Below are positions 10,385 to 19,451 of a stretch of DNA of 64,000 nucleotides, piece after piece. Both the position numbers and the translations under genes were made by a program. Position 1 is the stretch's first letter; each line of letters starts with the position of its first letter. The DNA comes from Buttiauxella agrestis (GTDB lineage: Bacteria > Pseudomonadota > Gammaproteobacteria > Enterobacterales > Enterobacteriaceae): contig NZ_UIGI01000001.1 in the NCBI RefSeq assembly GCF_900446255.1, positions 4,862,763 through 4,926,762 on the forward strand, given 5' to 3'. The notes under the pieces are model-generated. The model did no database searches, was not told the DNA's origin, and was given only the letters and a program-made list of their open reading frames with translations.

Positions 10385-11434
10385 ATGAAAATACTGGTGA
10401 TTGGCCCGTCATGGGTGGGCGACATGATGATGTCGCAAAGTCTTTATCGCACGCTCAAGGCGCGCTATCCCCAGGCAATCATTGATGTGATGGCACCGGC
10501 CTGGTGCCGTCCATTATTATCACGTATGCCGGAAGTTAACGAAGCGCTGGCGATGCCACTCGGACATGGTGCTCTTGAGATTGGTGAACGACGCCGTCTC
10601 GGACACGCGTTGCGCGAGAAGCGTTACGATCAGGCCTATGTGCTGCCAAATTCGTTCAAGTCCGCTCTCGTCCCCTTCTTTGCCAATATTCCACAGCGCA
10701 CCGGCTGGCGCGGCGAAATGCGCTACGGATTGCTCAACGATGCGCGCGTTCTGGATAAACAAGCCTGGCCACTGATGGTCGAGCGTTACATTGCTTTGGC
10801 TTATGACAAAGGACGGATGCAGTCGGCAAAAGATCTTCCTCAGCCGTTACTGTGGCCTCAGTTGCAAGTTAGCGATGGGGAAAAAATTCAGGCGTGCGAA
10901 GCTTTTAGCCTCGATGCGCAACGTCCGATTATTGGTTTCTGTCCTGGCGCGGAGTTCGGCCCAGCCAAGCGCTGGCCGCATTATCACTACGCGACTCTGG
11001 CCGGCAAACTCATCGATGACGGCTATCAAGTTGTCTTATTCGGTTCTGCTAAAGACAAAGACGCCGGGAATGACATCGTCGCCGCATTGACGACTCAGCA
11101 GCAAGCGTATTGCCGCAATCTGGCGGGAGACACTGAACTTGAGCAAGCCGTTATTTTGATTGCCGCTTGTCAGGCCGTGGTTTCAAACGATTCTGGCTTG
11201 ATGCACGTTGCAGCGGCACTTAACCGCCCACTTGTCGCGTTATATGGCCCAAGTAGCCCGGACTTTACACCGCCACTGTCCCATAAGGCGCGGGTAATTC
11301 GTCTGATCACAGGCTATCACAAGGTGCGTAAAGGCGATGCCGCGGAAGGTTATCATCAAAGTTTGATTGTTATAACGCCAGAGCGCGTGATTGAAGAGCT
11401 AACGGCTCTGTTACGAGCTGAGAAGGAAGCGTAA
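10385..11434 (+). CDS. waaF: ADP-heptose:LPS heptosyltransferase II
   Basis: Adds the second heptose to the LPS inner core on the cytoplasmic face of the inner membrane. GT9 family: N-terminal MKILVIGPSWVGDMMMSQS and the donor-site segment ISFCPG-like IIGFCPGAEFGPAKRWP near residue 180, with SNDSGLMHVAAAL near residue 262. The 349 residues fit (348 in E. coli). It follows hldD by 16 bp, and its TAA overlaps the waaC ATG by one base. Confidence 0.97.
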   Translation: MKILVIGPSWVGDMMMSQSLYRTLKARYPQAIIDVMAPAWCRPLLSRMPEVNEALAMPLGHGALEIGERRRLGHALREKRYDQAYVLPNSFKSALVPFFANIPQRTGWRGEMRYGLLNDARVLDKQAWPLMVERYIALAYDKGRMQSAKDLPQPLLWPQLQVSDGEKIQACEAFSLDAQRPIIGFCPGAEFGPAKRWPHYHYATLAGKLIDDGYQVVLFGSAKDKDAGNDIVAALTTQQQAYCRNLAGDTELEQAVILIAACQAVVSNDSGLMHVAAALNRPLVALYGPSSPDFTPPLSHKARVIRLITGYHKVRKGDAAEGYHQSLIVITPERVIEELTALLRAEKEA

Positions 11435-12411
11435 TGCGGGTATTGATCGTAAAAACATCATCAATGGGTGATGTCCTGCACACGCTGCCAGCCCTGACGG
11501 ATGCAATGCAGGCTATTCCTGGAATCCGCTTTGATTGGGCCGTTGAAGAAGGTTTCGCGCAAATTCCCACCTGGCATCCCGCAGTAGATAAAGTTCTTCC
11601 CGTGGCGATCCGCCGCTGGCGTAAGAATTGGTTTTCAGCCCCGATAAAAGCCGAGCGCAAAGCGTTTGTTCAGGCGTTACGCACCGAACAATACGATGCG
11701 ATTATTGATGCGCAAGGTCTTATCAAAAGTGCGGCATTGGTAACGCGAAAAGCGCGAGGAATTAAGCACGGTATGGGCTGGAACAGCGCTCGTGAGCCAC
11801 TGGCCAGTCTATTTTACAGTCGTCGCCACTCTATCGCTAAACAACAACATGCTGTTGAGCGTACTCGAGAATTGTTCGCGAAAAGTTTGAACTACAAAAA
11901 ACCTTCATCTCAGGGTGACTATGCTATCTCGGGTCATTTTCTTGATAACCCAAATACTGACACTGTCCGTTACACTGTGTTTTTACATGCGACAACTCGT
12001 GATGATAAACACTGGCCAGAATCACACTGGCGCGAGTTGATAGGATTGATGAAGGATTCAGGAATACAGATCAAACTTCCGTGGGGTGCTCCGCATGAAC
12101 AAGAGCGCGCAAACAGGCTGGCTGAAGGCTTTAGTTATGTAGAAGTGCTTCCACGAATGAGTCTGGAAGAAATTGCGCGGGTGCTGGCGGGAGCAGAGTT
12201 TGTAGTATCTGTGGACACCGGCTTAAGTCATTTGACAGCCGCTCTGGATAGACGAAATGTGACTTTATATGGACCAACAGACCCAGGATTGATTGGCGGT
12301 TACGGGCAGAACCAAGTGGCGTGCTGCTCTAAGACAAAGGATTTAAACGATCTCTATGCTGATGATGTCATCCATTCATTTCCTGTACTTAAGAAACACA
12401 CTCTCGATTAA
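11434..12411 (+). CDS. waaC: LPS heptosyltransferase I
   Basis: Transfers the first heptose onto Kdo2-lipid A. GT9 family: MRVLIVKTSSMGDVLHTLPA at the N-terminus (Kdo-interacting region), VSVDTGLSHLTAAL near residues 258-271 and LYGPTDP near 278-284. The 325 residues are close to the E. coli length (319). Translation is coupled to waaF through a one-base stop/start overlap. Codon usage becomes more AT-rich toward the 3' end, at the edge of the variable part of the locus. Confidence 0.96.
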   Translation: MRVLIVKTSSMGDVLHTLPALTDAMQAIPGIRFDWAVEEGFAQIPTWHPAVDKVLPVAIRRWRKNWFSAPIKAERKAFVQALRTEQYDAIIDAQGLIKSAALVTRKARGIKHGMGWNSAREPLASLFYSRRHSIAKQQHAVERTRELFAKSLNYKKPSSQGDYAISGHFLDNPNTDTVRYTVFLHATTRDDKHWPESHWRELIGLMKDSGIQIKLPWGAPHEQERANRLAEGFSYVEVLPRMSLEEIARVLAGAEFVVSVDTGLSHLTAALDRRNVTLYGPTDPGLIGGYGQNQVACCSKTKDLNDLYADDVIHSFPVLKKHTLD

Positions 12412-12487
12412 GTAACATTATTCATAAGATTTCATTTCATAAAGCGCTTTAATAGATGCTTATATTTTATTGTAGGGCAAAAAAGTT

Positions 12488-13726
12488 ATGACGAAGCTTG
12501 AGAAGTTAGATAACTTATTATATTACGTGATATTACTGTTTTGTATTACCTCTTTGATGTTCCTTCCTTTTGAACAAGGAACCTCAATGAAATTATTGAG
12601 AATCGCAGGGCAAATTTCTTTACTTCTTGTAATACTGTCACCGAAAATGTATTTCAAAAGTGATGTTAAATACATTTCACTTTGTATTTTTATACTATCA
12701 TTAATAACATTTACTTGGTTTAGAATTTATAAAAACTCGGAGTCTGAATATATTGGCGCTTATATAAACTATCGAGACTGGAGTCTTGCAGGTATTTTTT
12801 CGGCAATAACATTTTTAGTCATCGCTAGCAAAAGACTTTACTCATCACAAATCAATATAACGCACCTAATTGTTTCTTTAGCTGTTAATATATCTTTGAT
12901 TATATATGCGTATTATCAGTTCTTTGTGTTAAAAATGGAAAGAATACTATTATCACTCGCATATGGCCCAAATGCTACTGCTGCTGCATACATCATCTCA
13001 TTTGTATCTCTTTACGCTATGGCTTCAGTATCTTCATCATTAAAAAAACATAAATTAGAAGCTCTAAGTGTATTATGGATACTTAACTATACTGCTCTTA
13101 TTATGACTGGCACCAGAGCCGCAATTATAGCCTACCCAATAGCGTTTATTCTTATGTGCTATATGGAGTATAAAGATAAAAGAATCCATATCTCTAAAAA
13201 ATCATTATCAATACTATTCATTCTTGTTGCATTAATCATTGCATCTATGGCAAAACCAATAATGCACAGAGTTGATACTTTGAGATCTGATTTAACTCAA
13301 TACTCTGAAGAAAATAGTAACACTTCCGTTGGCGCACGTTTTGCTATGTATAAAACAGGGTGGCTATCTTCTTATGACAATATCTCAGGCCAGTCTCTTG
13401 AGCAACGAAATGAAAGAATAGAAAAGATTGTTGAAAGTGATAAGAGTCTTTCTGCAGCATTGATATTCAAAAACGTACATCTTCACAATCAATTCATCGA
13501 TACTCTTTCCACCATTGGCTGGGTAGGATTAATATTTGATTTACTTCTCATTGTAAGTATTGTTTCGTTTGCCATCAGGAATAAACAATCAGTTCTATAC
13601 GCCTTCCTGATTCTATTCATCCTGTTTGGTATAAGCGATACATTAACATACGCGAAACCTATTCCTTTAGGTTGGTTGCTGCCACTAATGTTTATCTGCA
13701 TATTGCATAAAAATAAAAAAATATAA
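12488..13726 (+). CDS. waaL: O-antigen ligase
   Basis: Polytopic inner-membrane enzyme (about 10-12 hydrophobic segments) that joins undecaprenyl-linked O antigen to lipid A-core on the periplasmic side. Wzy_C/O-antigen ligase family: the large periplasmic loop holds GARFAMYKTGW and the conserved histidine motif HLHNQFIDTLSTIGWVG near residues 331-347. The length of 412 residues is normal. Sequence is strongly AT-rich compared with waaF/waaC. Unlike K-12, where waaL follows waaC with waaU opposite, here it faces a GT25 gene across a 64-bp gap. WaaL specificity follows outer-core structure, so its divergence fits the unusual core genes. Confidence 0.9.
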   Translation: MTKLEKLDNLLYYVILLFCITSLMFLPFEQGTSMKLLRIAGQISLLLVILSPKMYFKSDVKYISLCIFILSLITFTWFRIYKNSESEYIGAYINYRDWSLAGIFSAITFLVIASKRLYSSQINITHLIVSLAVNISLIIYAYYQFFVLKMERILLSLAYGPNATAAAYIISFVSLYAMASVSSSLKKHKLEALSVLWILNYTALIMTGTRAAIIAYPIAFILMCYMEYKDKRIHISKKSLSILFILVALIIASMAKPIMHRVDTLRSDLTQYSEENSNTSVGARFAMYKTGWLSSYDNISGQSLEQRNERIEKIVESDKSLSAALIFKNVHLHNQFIDTLSTIGWVGLIFDLLLIVSIVSFAIRNKQSVLYAFLILFILFGISDTLTYAKPIPLGWLLPLMFICILHKNKKI

Positions 13727-13732
13727 GTAATA

Positions 13733-13763
13733 AAAAAGCCACTCTTAATATTCAGAGTGGCTG
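13733..13763 (-). terminator. terminator of the waaQ outer-core operon
   Basis: Stem AGCCACTCT / AGAGTGGCT with loop TAATATTC. On the minus strand it is followed by six T, so it ends the long waaQ transcript; on the plus strand (waaL) there is no U run. Confidence 0.85.
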
Positions 13764-13790
13764 TAAATTGAAATACCAATAAATCGTACA

Positions 13791-14585
13791 CTATTCAAAT
13801 GAACCCAATATAACCCGAATCTTATATCTCAGCCTCATTAACCAGGCCATGATGTTGCTACGTGTTTTAACTCTCAACACTTTATTTTTTTCGATACGAC
13901 TATTTTCTATATGAGAATTTGACTGGCAGACAAGGGGATGAGAAACAATGTCAGTAAAATATATTTGTGACATTACATGGTTATCGAAAAGAATTTTTCT
14001 GTCATCAATTAAAAAGAAGCCATGAGTCTCAAATAATTTGATCGCTGTTCTACAGTATCGCTCGTCAACAATATAGCAACACGCACGGGTCACTTTGTGC
14101 TTTTTGTAAGTTGCTTTTCTAAACAAGACATTGCCAATATTAACCGTTTTAAAGAGACTGAGTCCAAATAATTGATAATCTGAAGTTCCCTCTTGTCCCC
14201 CCAAAACATAAGAGGTTCCCATGGTTAATATGTTTCTATTTTCTGATAATGCACCCAATACATGAGATAAACGCTCGTCGAATGTAACATCATCTTCCAG
14301 AATCAGCGCCCACTCCAAACCATCATCTATGATTTTTTGATACGCTTGTAAATGGCTCAATGTGCAGGCCATCTCAGGATCGGTCATTGACCCATAAGAG
14401 GAGTTACTATTAGCCCTCACATTATCTTTTATATTTTTATATGCATCTGTTCTGTAATCAACAGCATCAATAAAATCATACTGAATATTATATTGGTTCA
14501 ACAATGATATTATTCTTTCTTTACGGTCAATATCATGTTTGAGTGAAATAATGAATATAGGGAAACACTCTTTAGTGTGATTCAT
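13791..14585 (-). CDS. family 25 glycosyltransferase (LPS core)
   Basis: GT25 (LOS beta-galactosyltransferase type) enzyme, 264 residues. Visible features: IFIISLKHDIDRKERI at residues 10-25, where this family begins, MACTLSHLQAYQKI near residues 72-85 and the acidic ILEDDV motif near residues 94-99. It is the last gene of the waaQ operon, 24 bp after a GT8 gene. The family includes WaaX of the E. coli R1/R4 cores, so a terminal galactose or similar sugar is likely, but donor and linkage are inferred. Strongly AT-rich, unlike flanking housekeeping genes. Confidence 0.82.
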   Translation of the reverse strand: MNHTKECFPIFIISLKHDIDRKERIISLLNQYNIQYDFIDAVDYRTDAYKNIKDNVRANSNSSYGSMTDPEMACTLSHLQAYQKIIDDGLEWALILEDDVTFDERLSHVLGALSENRNILTMGTSYVLGGQEGTSDYQLFGLSLFKTVNIGNVLFRKATYKKHKVTRACCYIVDERYCRTAIKLFETHGFFLIDDRKILFDNHVMSQIYFTDIVSHPLVCQSNSHIENSRIEKNKVLRVKTRSNIMAWLMRLRYKIRVILGSFE

Positions 14586-14609
14586 TTATTGCTCTACAAT
14601 TTAATTGTT

Positions 14610-15620
14610 TTATTTATTAATATATGACTTATATTTATACGCTATCACTGACTTTATTGCTTGAAGATACTTACCTTGATAAAGCTTGTGCTTGTATTCC
14701 TCTTTATATTCAGATCTGGACTTCGCCTCAAAATATGGATCACTCTTCCAGGGCGTTAGAAAATAAATATCGCGAAAGAAAGAAGATGCAGGGTAATCAG
14801 CCCAGGCATGCCACGGTTTCGTAACACCGGTATAATGGATGAATACAGTCGAATCAGAAATGTATTGTTTGAAGTGATTTTTATCTTTGAATTCAAATTC
14901 CGATTTAAGTGAGTAAATTGTATTAAATCGTCTATCCAGATAAATTAAATTCCCTTGCAGTGCAATATTTAAAGCATCCTGATCGGGGTATTTTAAACGT
15001 ACTGATAAACTCTCATCAAGAAGAAGTGAAAAGACTTTGCTTGTTAATTGTTGAGATTTCCATTGTGATAAATTCACATACATTACGCCTGAATTAAAAT
15101 ACAGTTCTTTAAAATCAACATTCAGACGTTGATAAGTTTTTTCTTGGATAGATCGAACATCTGGAACGACGGCTCCATAATGCTCACCAAAGTCGAGCGA
15201 TACCAGTTCATTAATACTTCCCTTACAAATAATATCCGCATCCAGATAGAGCAAAGAGTTTACTTCTTGGGAGAGATAATCAAAAGCTAACAAACGATAA
15301 TAAATAGAAACAGGCCAAATAGAGGTGCGTGGTAATTTTTTTAATAATGCACTATCGACTTCAAAGAGTTCAATTTTAATATTATATTGTTTTGTTAACA
15401 GATCAATTTTATCTAAAAAATCGGCACTATATACATCTGAAAAAATAAAGAAACGACAATTAATGGATTTGTTATTTTCGGCAATAGAAGCAACAGATAT
15501 AATTGTCCCAACTTGGTAATTTACATCGGTTCCATAAGCGATATTAAAACTTTCTCTTAGCTCAAAGTTTTCGTGGCTATATTCTGTGATTTTTTTAGCA
15601 CAATCTTTTAGGATAATCAT
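14610..15620 (-). CDS. family 8 glycosyltransferase, WaaJ/WaaR-like
   Basis: GT8 retaining glycosyltransferase of the LPS outer core, 336 residues from ATG 15620. This start sits two bases after the upstream HtrL-family stop, with GTGGAAA upstream; a longer frame to 15665 would overlap that gene. Motifs: FNIAYGTDVNY near residue 25, catalytic YLDADIICKGS near 128-138, PDQDALNIAL near 221 and the C-terminal HYTGVTKPWHAW near 260-271. Closest in overall pattern to WaaJ/WaaR, which add the second or third outer-core hexose. Which sugar is added cannot be told from sequence. Confidence 0.82.
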   Translation of the reverse strand: MIILKDCAKKITEYSHENFELRESFNIAYGTDVNYQVGTIISVASIAENNKSINCRFFIFSDVYSADFLDKIDLLTKQYNIKIELFEVDSALLKKLPRTSIWPVSIYYRLLAFDYLSQEVNSLLYLDADIICKGSINELVSLDFGEHYGAVVPDVRSIQEKTYQRLNVDFKELYFNSGVMYVNLSQWKSQQLTSKVFSLLLDESLSVRLKYPDQDALNIALQGNLIYLDRRFNTIYSLKSEFEFKDKNHFKQYISDSTVFIHYTGVTKPWHAWADYPASSFFRDIYFLTPWKSDPYFEAKSRSEYKEEYKHKLYQGKYLQAIKSVIAYKYKSYINK

Positions 15621-15622
15621 AT

Positions 15623-16483
15623 TTATTTTCCACGAAGAACACGGAGACGGTTTTTTATCTTCCACGCCACACTATTTCTACGATGGAAAACTTTGAACAG
15701 AGAAAACCATTTGTTATCGCCGAGATAATTTAAACGTATGAGTTCTTTATTTTTATAATAACACATTAAGAAAACCCCTTGATCATCATCAATGATTTTC
15801 CTTTGCAGCAAATACCTTTGACAATTCCAGACTAATTTATGAAACTCCCCCCAATGCTTAACCGAACCAACAATAGCGCCACCGATAATAAAGACATTGT
15901 TATTAAATATACCCGATAAAACATCATTCATTGTCTTCAATGAAAATTGTTTGCGAATCGTAAACAAATTAATCTTAGAGTCATCAAACGGATAATACCA
16001 GTTTTTGATACCATCAAGAGTAGCGGTTGAACGACAATAACCAAAATCAACCCAAGCAACTAAGTTGTTTTTTACACTTCCTAATTTTATTGCCTGCATT
16101 ACAAAATAAGATTTAAGATTGCATACAAGTGCATAATCAGGAGACCAGTACTCTGGGTTTTTCGCCTGCTGTGGAGATATTAATTTCTTAAATTCAGGGT
16201 CATTCTGAATTTCTGTTATTTTTTCCCTGAACGTCCCAAAGGTGGATCGTAAATCAACAGGAATAACTTTTGTTGGTTTTCCCGCCCTGATTTCCTGGAT
16301 ACGTGAAACAAGATCATTGGATGTGAAAACAATCATTTCATTATCCAATGATGCTAAATTATTAAAGTTGCTTAGATATGTCTCAGCGGTCCTGTGAAGA
16401 TAATTTGGATGTCCATTATCAACGGTCCAGTCACCTCGACCAATATCAAAAAAAGCAGTTACTATTGTTATAGACTTATTCAT
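15623..16483 (-). CDS. htrL: HtrL (YibB)-family protein in the LPS core operon
   Basis: The 286 residues match E. coli HtrL (YibB, Pfam HtrL_YibB) in pattern: ITIVTAFFDIGRGDW at 5-19, NPEYWSPDYALVCNLKSYF near 109-127, AWVDFGYCR near 143-151 and IDDDQGVFLMCYY near 233-245. HtrL has been linked to LPS and high-temperature growth but has no proven reaction. In K-12 it lies beside kbl/hldD; here it lies between two GT8 genes, 46 bp and 2 bp away. The AWVDFG and DDDQG motifs, with GGAIVGSVKHW between them, are arranged like the YLDADI, FNAG and DQD motifs of the flanking GT8 enzymes, so I infer a glycosyltransferase. Confidence 0.82.
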   Translation of the reverse strand: MNKSITIVTAFFDIGRGDWTVDNGHPNYLHRTAETYLSNFNNLASLDNEMIVFTSNDLVSRIQEIRAGKPTKVIPVDLRSTFGTFREKITEIQNDPEFKKLISPQQAKNPEYWSPDYALVCNLKSYFVMQAIKLGSVKNNLVAWVDFGYCRSTATLDGIKNWYYPFDDSKINLFTIRKQFSLKTMNDVLSGIFNNNVFIIGGAIVGSVKHWGEFHKLVWNCQRYLLQRKIIDDDQGVFLMCYYKNKELIRLNYLGDNKWFSLFKVFHRRNSVAWKIKNRLRVLRGK

Positions 16484-16529
16484 AAAGGTACCAACTAACT
16501 TATTATATTTAGAGGTAAAATAAATAATG

Positions 16530-17549
16530 TTAGAATAATTTTTTAGCGTAATAATTAATATAGCTATAGATACATTTTAAAATTAAGCCCTGCTTAAAAT
16601 AATGTTTTGCACTATATCTAAATTGATGACTCGTTAATGGTGATAGCAAACTAACTGACTGCCAGGGAGAGTTTTCTTTTGCTCTATTGAAATACTCAGA
16701 TACGGGGTAGTTCGCCCATATGTGCCATGGTTTGGTTGGACCAATATAATGGATAAACACACAAGAATTAGGAATAGGGTCAAAGACTTTAGCTTTCTTC
16801 AACTCATAGTTAATACTATATTGTGTATTAAACTTCCCATCTACAAAGCGATCGTTTCCAGCCAGTAAAATGTTAAGAACATCCTGATCCAAATGCGTTA
16901 TCTTCTTAACTGCTTCCGGATCCTTCAACATATCAATGGCGCGTGTTGAAATATTATATTTCGACCACGCGGGTAAATTGATTAATAAAAATCCAGCATT
17001 AAAATAACCATTAATGAGCTTTGGAGTATCTAATGTAATTGATCTTTTTTTCCACCAGTCGATATCGCCTTCTGCAACAACAGCGGCAATTTCATTCTCA
17101 TCAAACCTAAGATCGATTAATTCCTGGACAGAACCTTTACATACGATATCAGCATCCAGGTACAATATTTTATCAATTTTCCCGGAAAAATAATCTGCAA
17201 TTATAAATCTGAAATAAGTTGCATAGGTCCAATTCTTTGTACTTGGCAATACCTTTAATTTCTCGCAGTTAATTAAATAAACCACAACTCGAGAATTATA
17301 CTGGGCCGCTAATGCATCAAATTTATCACAGTCATTATCAGAAAAGTAATCAGTGAAAATGTGAAAAACAAAGTTACTCTCAGGGTTTGATAACAAGACA
17401 GATGCTATAGAAATACCGCAACCGAATAGAAAATTTTTATCAATTCCGTAGGAGATATGAAATGAATTCGCATTATGTTTATCATTGCAATGATCGAACT
17501 CTAACTTAGTGAGAATGACATCTTCTTCCGCAAAGTAATCTTGGCTCAT
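16530..17549 (-). CDS. waaO: family 8 glycosyltransferase, WaaO/WaaI-like
   Basis: GT8 enzyme expected to add the second outer-core hexose (alpha-1,3-glucosyl in K-12 WaaO, alpha-1,3-galactosyl in Salmonella WaaI). The 339 residues match the family. SFHISYGIDKNFLFG near residues 29-43, LPSTKNWTYATYFRF near 101-115, YLDADIVCKGS near 128-138, HLDQDVLNILLAG near 221-233 and HYIGPTKPWHIWANYP near the C-terminus all follow WaaO closely. Two bases after waaB, as in the E. coli order waaB-waaO. Glucose versus galactose cannot be decided. Confidence 0.86.
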   Translation of the reverse strand: MSQDYFAEEDVILTKLEFDHCNDKHNANSFHISYGIDKNFLFGCGISIASVLLSNPESNFVFHIFTDYFSDNDCDKFDALAAQYNSRVVVYLINCEKLKVLPSTKNWTYATYFRFIIADYFSGKIDKILYLDADIVCKGSVQELIDLRFDENEIAAVVAEGDIDWWKKRSITLDTPKLINGYFNAGFLLINLPAWSKYNISTRAIDMLKDPEAVKKITHLDQDVLNILLAGNDRFVDGKFNTQYSINYELKKAKVFDPIPNSCVFIHYIGPTKPWHIWANYPVSEYFNRAKENSPWQSVSLLSPLTSHQFRYSAKHYFKQGLILKCIYSYINYYAKKLF

Positions 17550-17551
17550 AT

Positions 17552-18634
17552 CTAACTCTTATTCTTAATAGATGATATTATTTCATTCATATTTTTATGA
17601 TAAACCTCAGAATAAAACATTGAGATGGAATGCTTAACAGTCTGGCTATCAAATGCAATCAGGTGGTTAACCTGTTGGTTTAAATGAAATATAAACTTAT
17701 TCAATTCTGATGGTGGGTAAAGGAAGCCATTGACCCCTTCCTGGATAATATCTTCAGGACCCGCAGTGCAATTTGCGCTGATGCATGGAATGCCGTATGA
17801 CATAGCTTCGAGTAGTACCATACCGAAACCTTCAAACGATGACGTTAATAAGAGAGCACTCACTTTTTGAATTTCGTTCTGCACAAGCTCCCAGGGTTTC
17901 TCCTGCCAACCATGCCAAATTATCTTGTCATCAATTTGCAGTTCGCGGCCATAGGCCTGGCATTTTTGGAAATCAGATCCATCACCAATGACATGTAATT
18001 TCCATGGCCTATCAACACTTGCCAGCCCATCAAGTAAGTCTTTAACTCTTTTTTGCCCTTCAAACTTCATTCGACCCATATATAGAAAAGTTGCGACTTC
18101 ATTTTCTGTCGGTGCCGGGATCGTAATATTCTGTCTGGTGACGGGGTTATAAATAAGGCTGATCCTATTTTCCGGTACGCCTCTGGCAAGTATTTGTTTT
18201 TTTATACCCGTACTAATTGCTAAATGATGATCTGCATATACTATACATTCCGCATGCTTTTTATGGTCAAGTGAAAAATGCGGCCACGAAAATAGAACAA
18301 ATGATTGCTGGCTCTTGAGTCTCGCTTTGCTTGCTAACATGCATGACAGAACATCAATGCAAATAACAACATCTGGTTTGTTGTTTTTTAACCAGCGGTC
18401 GAAATTGTTAATATGTTTTAGTCGACGAAAAAAACTGAGCTTAACCTTTGAAAAAGAACAAGTGTAATCAATTCCCTGTAACCACTTCTTATCCATATTG
18501 TCATTACGACAAAAAAAGAACATTTCGCAGCTATCGGGCATATCTTTATTTTTTAATGAAAGTATAACATCTCTGATTACGGTTTCCATTCCACCAAAAC
18601 CAGAGACAGCCTCTCCAATAAATGCAATTTTCAT
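17552..18634 (-). CDS. waaB: LPS 1,6-galactosyltransferase
   Basis: GT4 enzyme adding a galactose branch to the first outer-core glucose. ATG 18634 gives MKIAFIGEAVSGFGGMET, exactly the WaaB N-terminus, and 360 residues (359 in E. coli); a frame extension to 18682 has no support. FSWPHFSLDHKKHAEC near residues 128-143 is distinctive for WaaB, and the EGFGMVLLEAMSYG segment near residue 275 carries the GT4 E-x7-E motif. It lies 19 bp after waaP; waaS, which separates them in K-12, is absent. Confidence 0.92.
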   Translation of the reverse strand: MKIAFIGEAVSGFGGMETVIRDVILSLKNKDMPDSCEMFFFCRNDNMDKKWLQGIDYTCSFSKVKLSFFRRLKHINNFDRWLKNNKPDVVICIDVLSCMLASKARLKSQQSFVLFSWPHFSLDHKKHAECIVYADHHLAISTGIKKQILARGVPENRISLIYNPVTRQNITIPAPTENEVATFLYMGRMKFEGQKRVKDLLDGLASVDRPWKLHVIGDGSDFQKCQAYGRELQIDDKIIWHGWQEKPWELVQNEIQKVSALLLTSSFEGFGMVLLEAMSYGIPCISANCTAGPEDIIQEGVNGFLYPPSELNKFIFHLNQQVNHLIAFDSQTVKHSISMFYSEVYHKNMNEIISSIKNKS

Positions 18635-18653
18635 TGATTCATCACTTATTTGA

Positions 18654-19451
18654 TTAAAGCGATTTACGTATTGTTCGTTCACGAATACGTTGTGCTTTTA
18701 TTTCAGTTTGCTGAAGTAAATCGCTTTCTTTGGAAAAGATATCGCGCAATGGCTGCATAAAATAGGTGGAAAGGAAACGGTAACGATCGCGTTGAGTCAG
18801 TCCGATATTCAAAGATGAAAAATATAAACCAATTAAATCTTTATCGCGCCAGCGCTTTGGTACCGAGCTTCTAATTTGAGCACGATGGAGATCAATAACA
18901 GAGATTTTCAGGGTTTCTTCATCTCCTGCAAAAGGGAGATGAAGCAGAAAATGGCAGATATAGCAGTCACGGTGATTAACTCCACCCTGATGCATTTTGC
19001 GCACCATGGTTGCAACCCTATCAATCAGCATTCGCTTGGTACGTGGCAATGGCGGGTTAGTTGCCCAGTCGGCACAATAATCTTCCAGACTTATTGTCGG
19101 TGTAAGATCTTCAGTAATAATGAACGATTCTTTATTGATTGGGTTTAATCCCTTCTCCCCGAAGCCAACCCCTTGCATGGTATCAACATCTAATTCATAG
19201 AGTCGGTGTATTGCCTTCCATTCCCGATCGGCACCTAATACTGGCATGCGCAAGGTGATAAGGTTTTTCACCACTTCTTTAAATGCTGTGCCTCGATGCC
19301 ATTTCAGGAAATAGCTTTTCCCCGCTAGCTCAAACCGTAATGTGCGGCGAGTCTCAAGCTCCCGGAAAACTTCACCCTGCAATTTTGCAACTTCAGCAAA
19401 GGCATCTTTTCCACGCCATAACGTTACAAGTGGTTCTTTCAACTCAACCAT
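18654..19451 (-). CDS. waaP: LPS core heptose I kinase
   Basis: Phosphorylates heptose I of the inner core, which stabilises the outer membrane. Protein-kinase-like fold: FLKWHRGT near residues 44-51, catalytic [11 protein letters not shown] near 162-172 and the metal-binding VIDLHRAQ near 189-196. ATG 19451 gives 265 residues, the E. coli length, and an 8-bp overlap with waaG. No waaY (heptose II kinase) gene accompanies it in this window. Confidence 0.96.
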   Translation of the reverse strand: MVELKEPLVTLWRGKDAFAEVAKLQGEVFRELETRRTLRFELAGKSYFLKWHRGTAFKEVVKNLITLRMPVLGADREWKAIHRLYELDVDTMQGVGFGEKGLNPINKESFIITEDLTPTISLEDYCADWATNPPLPRTKRMLIDRVATMVRKMHQGGVNHRDCYICHFLLHLPFAGDEETLKISVIDLHRAQIRSSVPKRWRDKDLIGLYFSSLNIGLTQRDRYRFLSTYFMQPLRDIFSKESDLLQQTEIKAQRIRERTIRKSL

